Shown: in pieces, positions 14,619 to 15,661 of the stretch
Layout of the letters: each line of letters starts with the position of its first letter
Numbering within the stretch: the first letter of the stretch is position 1
NCBI GenBank assembly: GCA_016183075.1
Contig: JACPFH010000170.1
Coordinates: 1-15,661 of the forward strand
From: Deltaproteobacteria bacterium
GTDB taxonomy: Bacteria > Desulfobacterota > Binatia > UBA9968
Direction of reading: 5' to 3'
Length of the DNA stretch: 15,661 nt
Translations under genes and position numbers: made by a program
The notes under the pieces: model-generated
Seen by the model: the letters and a program-made list of their open reading frames with translations, nothing else
Told to the model about the DNA's origin: nothing
The model's database searches: none

Positions 14619-15569
14619 TCAACCGCGCTTGATTAGCTTTTGGAGGCTGCGAAGCTCTCGTGGCGGATCAAGGCGCTGGCCCATTATGGTCCAGGAGACC
14701 TCGCCGACGTAAATGTTGCCCTTGGAATCGAGCGCGAGCCCGTGCGGCGCGATGAACTGTCCCGGTCCCTCGCCGCCCCGGATGTCCCCGAGGCGAACGA
14801 GCACTCTTCCTTCCATGTCGAGGACGCTCAGTCTCGGCCCCAGATTCGGAACGTCTTTGTTGACGGGGAGCCCCGGCCCCAGCTCTCCGAGGTAGCACAG
14901 CGGAATGGGGCCGATATCCATATAAAGGGCGCAGGGCCGGTGTATATTGTGCCACTGGGTCTCGAACTTTCCGTTCGGATCAAAAACCTGGATCCGGTGA
15001 TTCTCGCGATCGGCCACGTAAACGTAGCCGTTTTTGTCCGTGCAGATATTATGGACGATGTTGAATTGGCCCGGATCGGTGCCGGGCTCGCCCCACGAGA
15101 GCATCAACTTCCCGTCGGGCGTGTATTTGTGCACGCGGGAGTTGCCGTATCCGTCCGAAACGTAGATCTCCCCTTTCGGCGAGAAGGCGACGTGCGTGCA
15201 TCGATTGAAAGGCTCCCCGCTCTGAAAAGGAGCCGGCTTCCCCGGGATGCCGAGCGTCATGAGCACTTTTCCGTCCAGCGTGCATTTGCGCACGGTGTGG
15301 TCGCCGTCGTCGGTAAGAAAGATCGTATCGTCGGGACCCATCGTGACCCCGTGGGGGCGCTTGAAGACGCCTTCTCCCCACGAGCGCAAAAAGTTTCCCT
15401 CGCTATCGAAGATGATTACCGGATGGGCGCCGCGGCTGAACAGATAAACCTGGTCCTTTCGGTCCACCCCCACGGCGGCGACCTCGCGGTAAGACCAGCC
15501 GTCGGGCAACTTACCCCATCCTTCGGCGACCTCGTAGAGAAAGTCCCCGCTTCCCATCACGGCACCCAT
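14619..15569 (-). CDS. NHL-repeat beta-propeller protein, peptidyl-hydroxyglycine lyase (PAL)-like
   Basis: This 316-residue protein has about six NHL-type blades, for example RPHGVTMGPDDTIFLTDDGD (71-90), HVAFSPKGEIYVSDGYGNSR (126-145), NICTDKNGYVYVADRENHRI (174-193) and PHGLALDSKGNIYVGEV (275-291). Three histidines at equivalent blade positions, H73, H173 and H276, are ~100 residues apart. This mirrors the three zinc-binding His of the PAL domain of peptide-amidating enzymes. No monooxygenase domain and no signal peptide are present, so it is probably a cytoplasmic relative with another substrate. GGGAGG lies 7 nt before ATG 15569. As first gene after the promoter at the right edge it appears to head the six-gene minus-strand unit. 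Confidence 0.9.
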   Translation of the reverse strand: MGAVMGSGDFLYEVAEGWGKLPDGWSYREVAAVGVDRKDQVYLFSRGAHPVIIFDSEGNFLRSWGEGVFKRPHGVTMGPDDTIFLTDDGDHTVRKCTLDGKVLMTLGIPGKPAPFQSGEPFNRCTHVAFSPKGEIYVSDGYGNSRVHKYTPDGKLMLSWGEPGTDPGQFNIVHNICTDKNGYVYVADRENHRIQVFDPNGKFETQWHNIHRPCALYMDIGPIPLCYLGELGPGLPVNKDVPNLGPRLSVLDMEGRVLVRLGDIRGGEGPGQFIAPHGLALDSKGNIYVGEVSWTIMGQRLDPPRELRSLQKLIKRG

Positions 15570-15611
15570 GGCGTTTCCTCCCTTCGATGAGCCGGATTTT
15601 CTCCGACTCGC

Positions 15612-15623
15612 ATCGTCGACGAT
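15612..15623. promoter_or_regulatory. Perfect 12-bp palindrome at the predicted transcription start
   Basis: ATCGTCGACGAT reads the same on both strands. It covers about +1 to +12 of the transcript predicted from the promoter just upstream, a classical place for a repressor operator. No regulator gene for it is visible in the window. Confidence 0.5.
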
Positions 15624-15629
15624 AGGCGC

Positions 15630-15658
15630 AATCTATCTCGCTTTGGCCGTGCCGTCAA
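15630..15658 (-). promoter_or_regulatory. Promoter of the right-hand operon (sigma-70-like, overlapping GG-N10-GC element)
   Basis: On the minus strand TTGACG (15658-15653), a 17-base spacer and TAGATT (15635-15630) match the sigma-70 pattern at 5/6 and 4/6. The leader to ATG 15569 would be ~54 nt. Overlapping it, CGGCACG (15654-15648) with GC at 15641-15640 gives the GG-N10-GC spacing of a sigma-54 promoter. The -24 half is good (6/7) and the -12 half weak (AAGCG). Confidence 0.45.
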
Positions 15659-15661
15659 TTA

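Noticed and set aside
14640..15590. 316-residue plus-strand frame opposite the NHL gene
   Set aside because: It mirrors the propeller gene codon for codon on the other strand; the minus strand shows clear NHL blades and a strong Shine-Dalgarno site.

Overview
The window is GC-rich and dense with genes of the kind found in soil or sediment metagenome genomes. The TENA/PqqC-like protein, NHL-propeller protein, tandem DUF427 protein and maleate-isomerase-like protein suggest an uncultivated deltaproteobacterial, Binatota or NC10/Rokubacteria type lineage. That placement rests on gene flavour only; there is no rRNA or marker gene here.

Left part (1-7.7 kb). A truncated TENA/PqqC-like gene (minus) diverges from a sigma-54-dependent NtrC-type activator, which is followed 2 nt later by a membrane-anchored YdcF/SanA (DUF218) protein. 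A convergent gap with two palindromes separates these from a large hybrid histidine kinase (minus strand, with GAF, HisKA and HATPase domains). The kinase diverges from an MFS transporter whose stop overlaps the start of a Sir2 deacetylase. Both divergent gaps hold a copy of the same ~127-bp repeat. Each copy lies a short distance before a sigma-70-like promoter predicted to start transcription only 3-5 nt before the ATG.

Middle part (7.7-9.7 kb). This is an accessory island of toxin-antitoxin type: a BrnT-like toxin with an overlapping antitoxin, a one-base-frameshifted small gene, ~400 bp of non-coding sequence with short tandem repeats, and a VapB-like/VapC pair on the minus strand behind its own promoter.

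Right part (9.7-15.66 kb). Six minus-strand genes look like one catabolic transcription unit, read from right to left. They are an NHL/PAL-like propeller, a tandem-DUF427 protein, an M29/NicX-like putative metalloenzyme, a broken Asp/Glu-racemase/maleate-isomerase-family gene, an SDR without the usual catalytic residues, and a zinc-dependent MDR dehydrogenase. A sigma-70-like promoter, with an overlapping GG-N10-GC element and a perfect 12-bp palindrome, lies at the right edge. The gene content loosely recalls ring cleavage and maleate handling in N-heterocycle catabolism, but the substrate cannot be read from the sequence. The points most worth a second look are the shared promoter-proximal repeat, the SDR active site, the damaged isomerase gene, and the palindrome that supplies the C-terminus of the M29-like protein.
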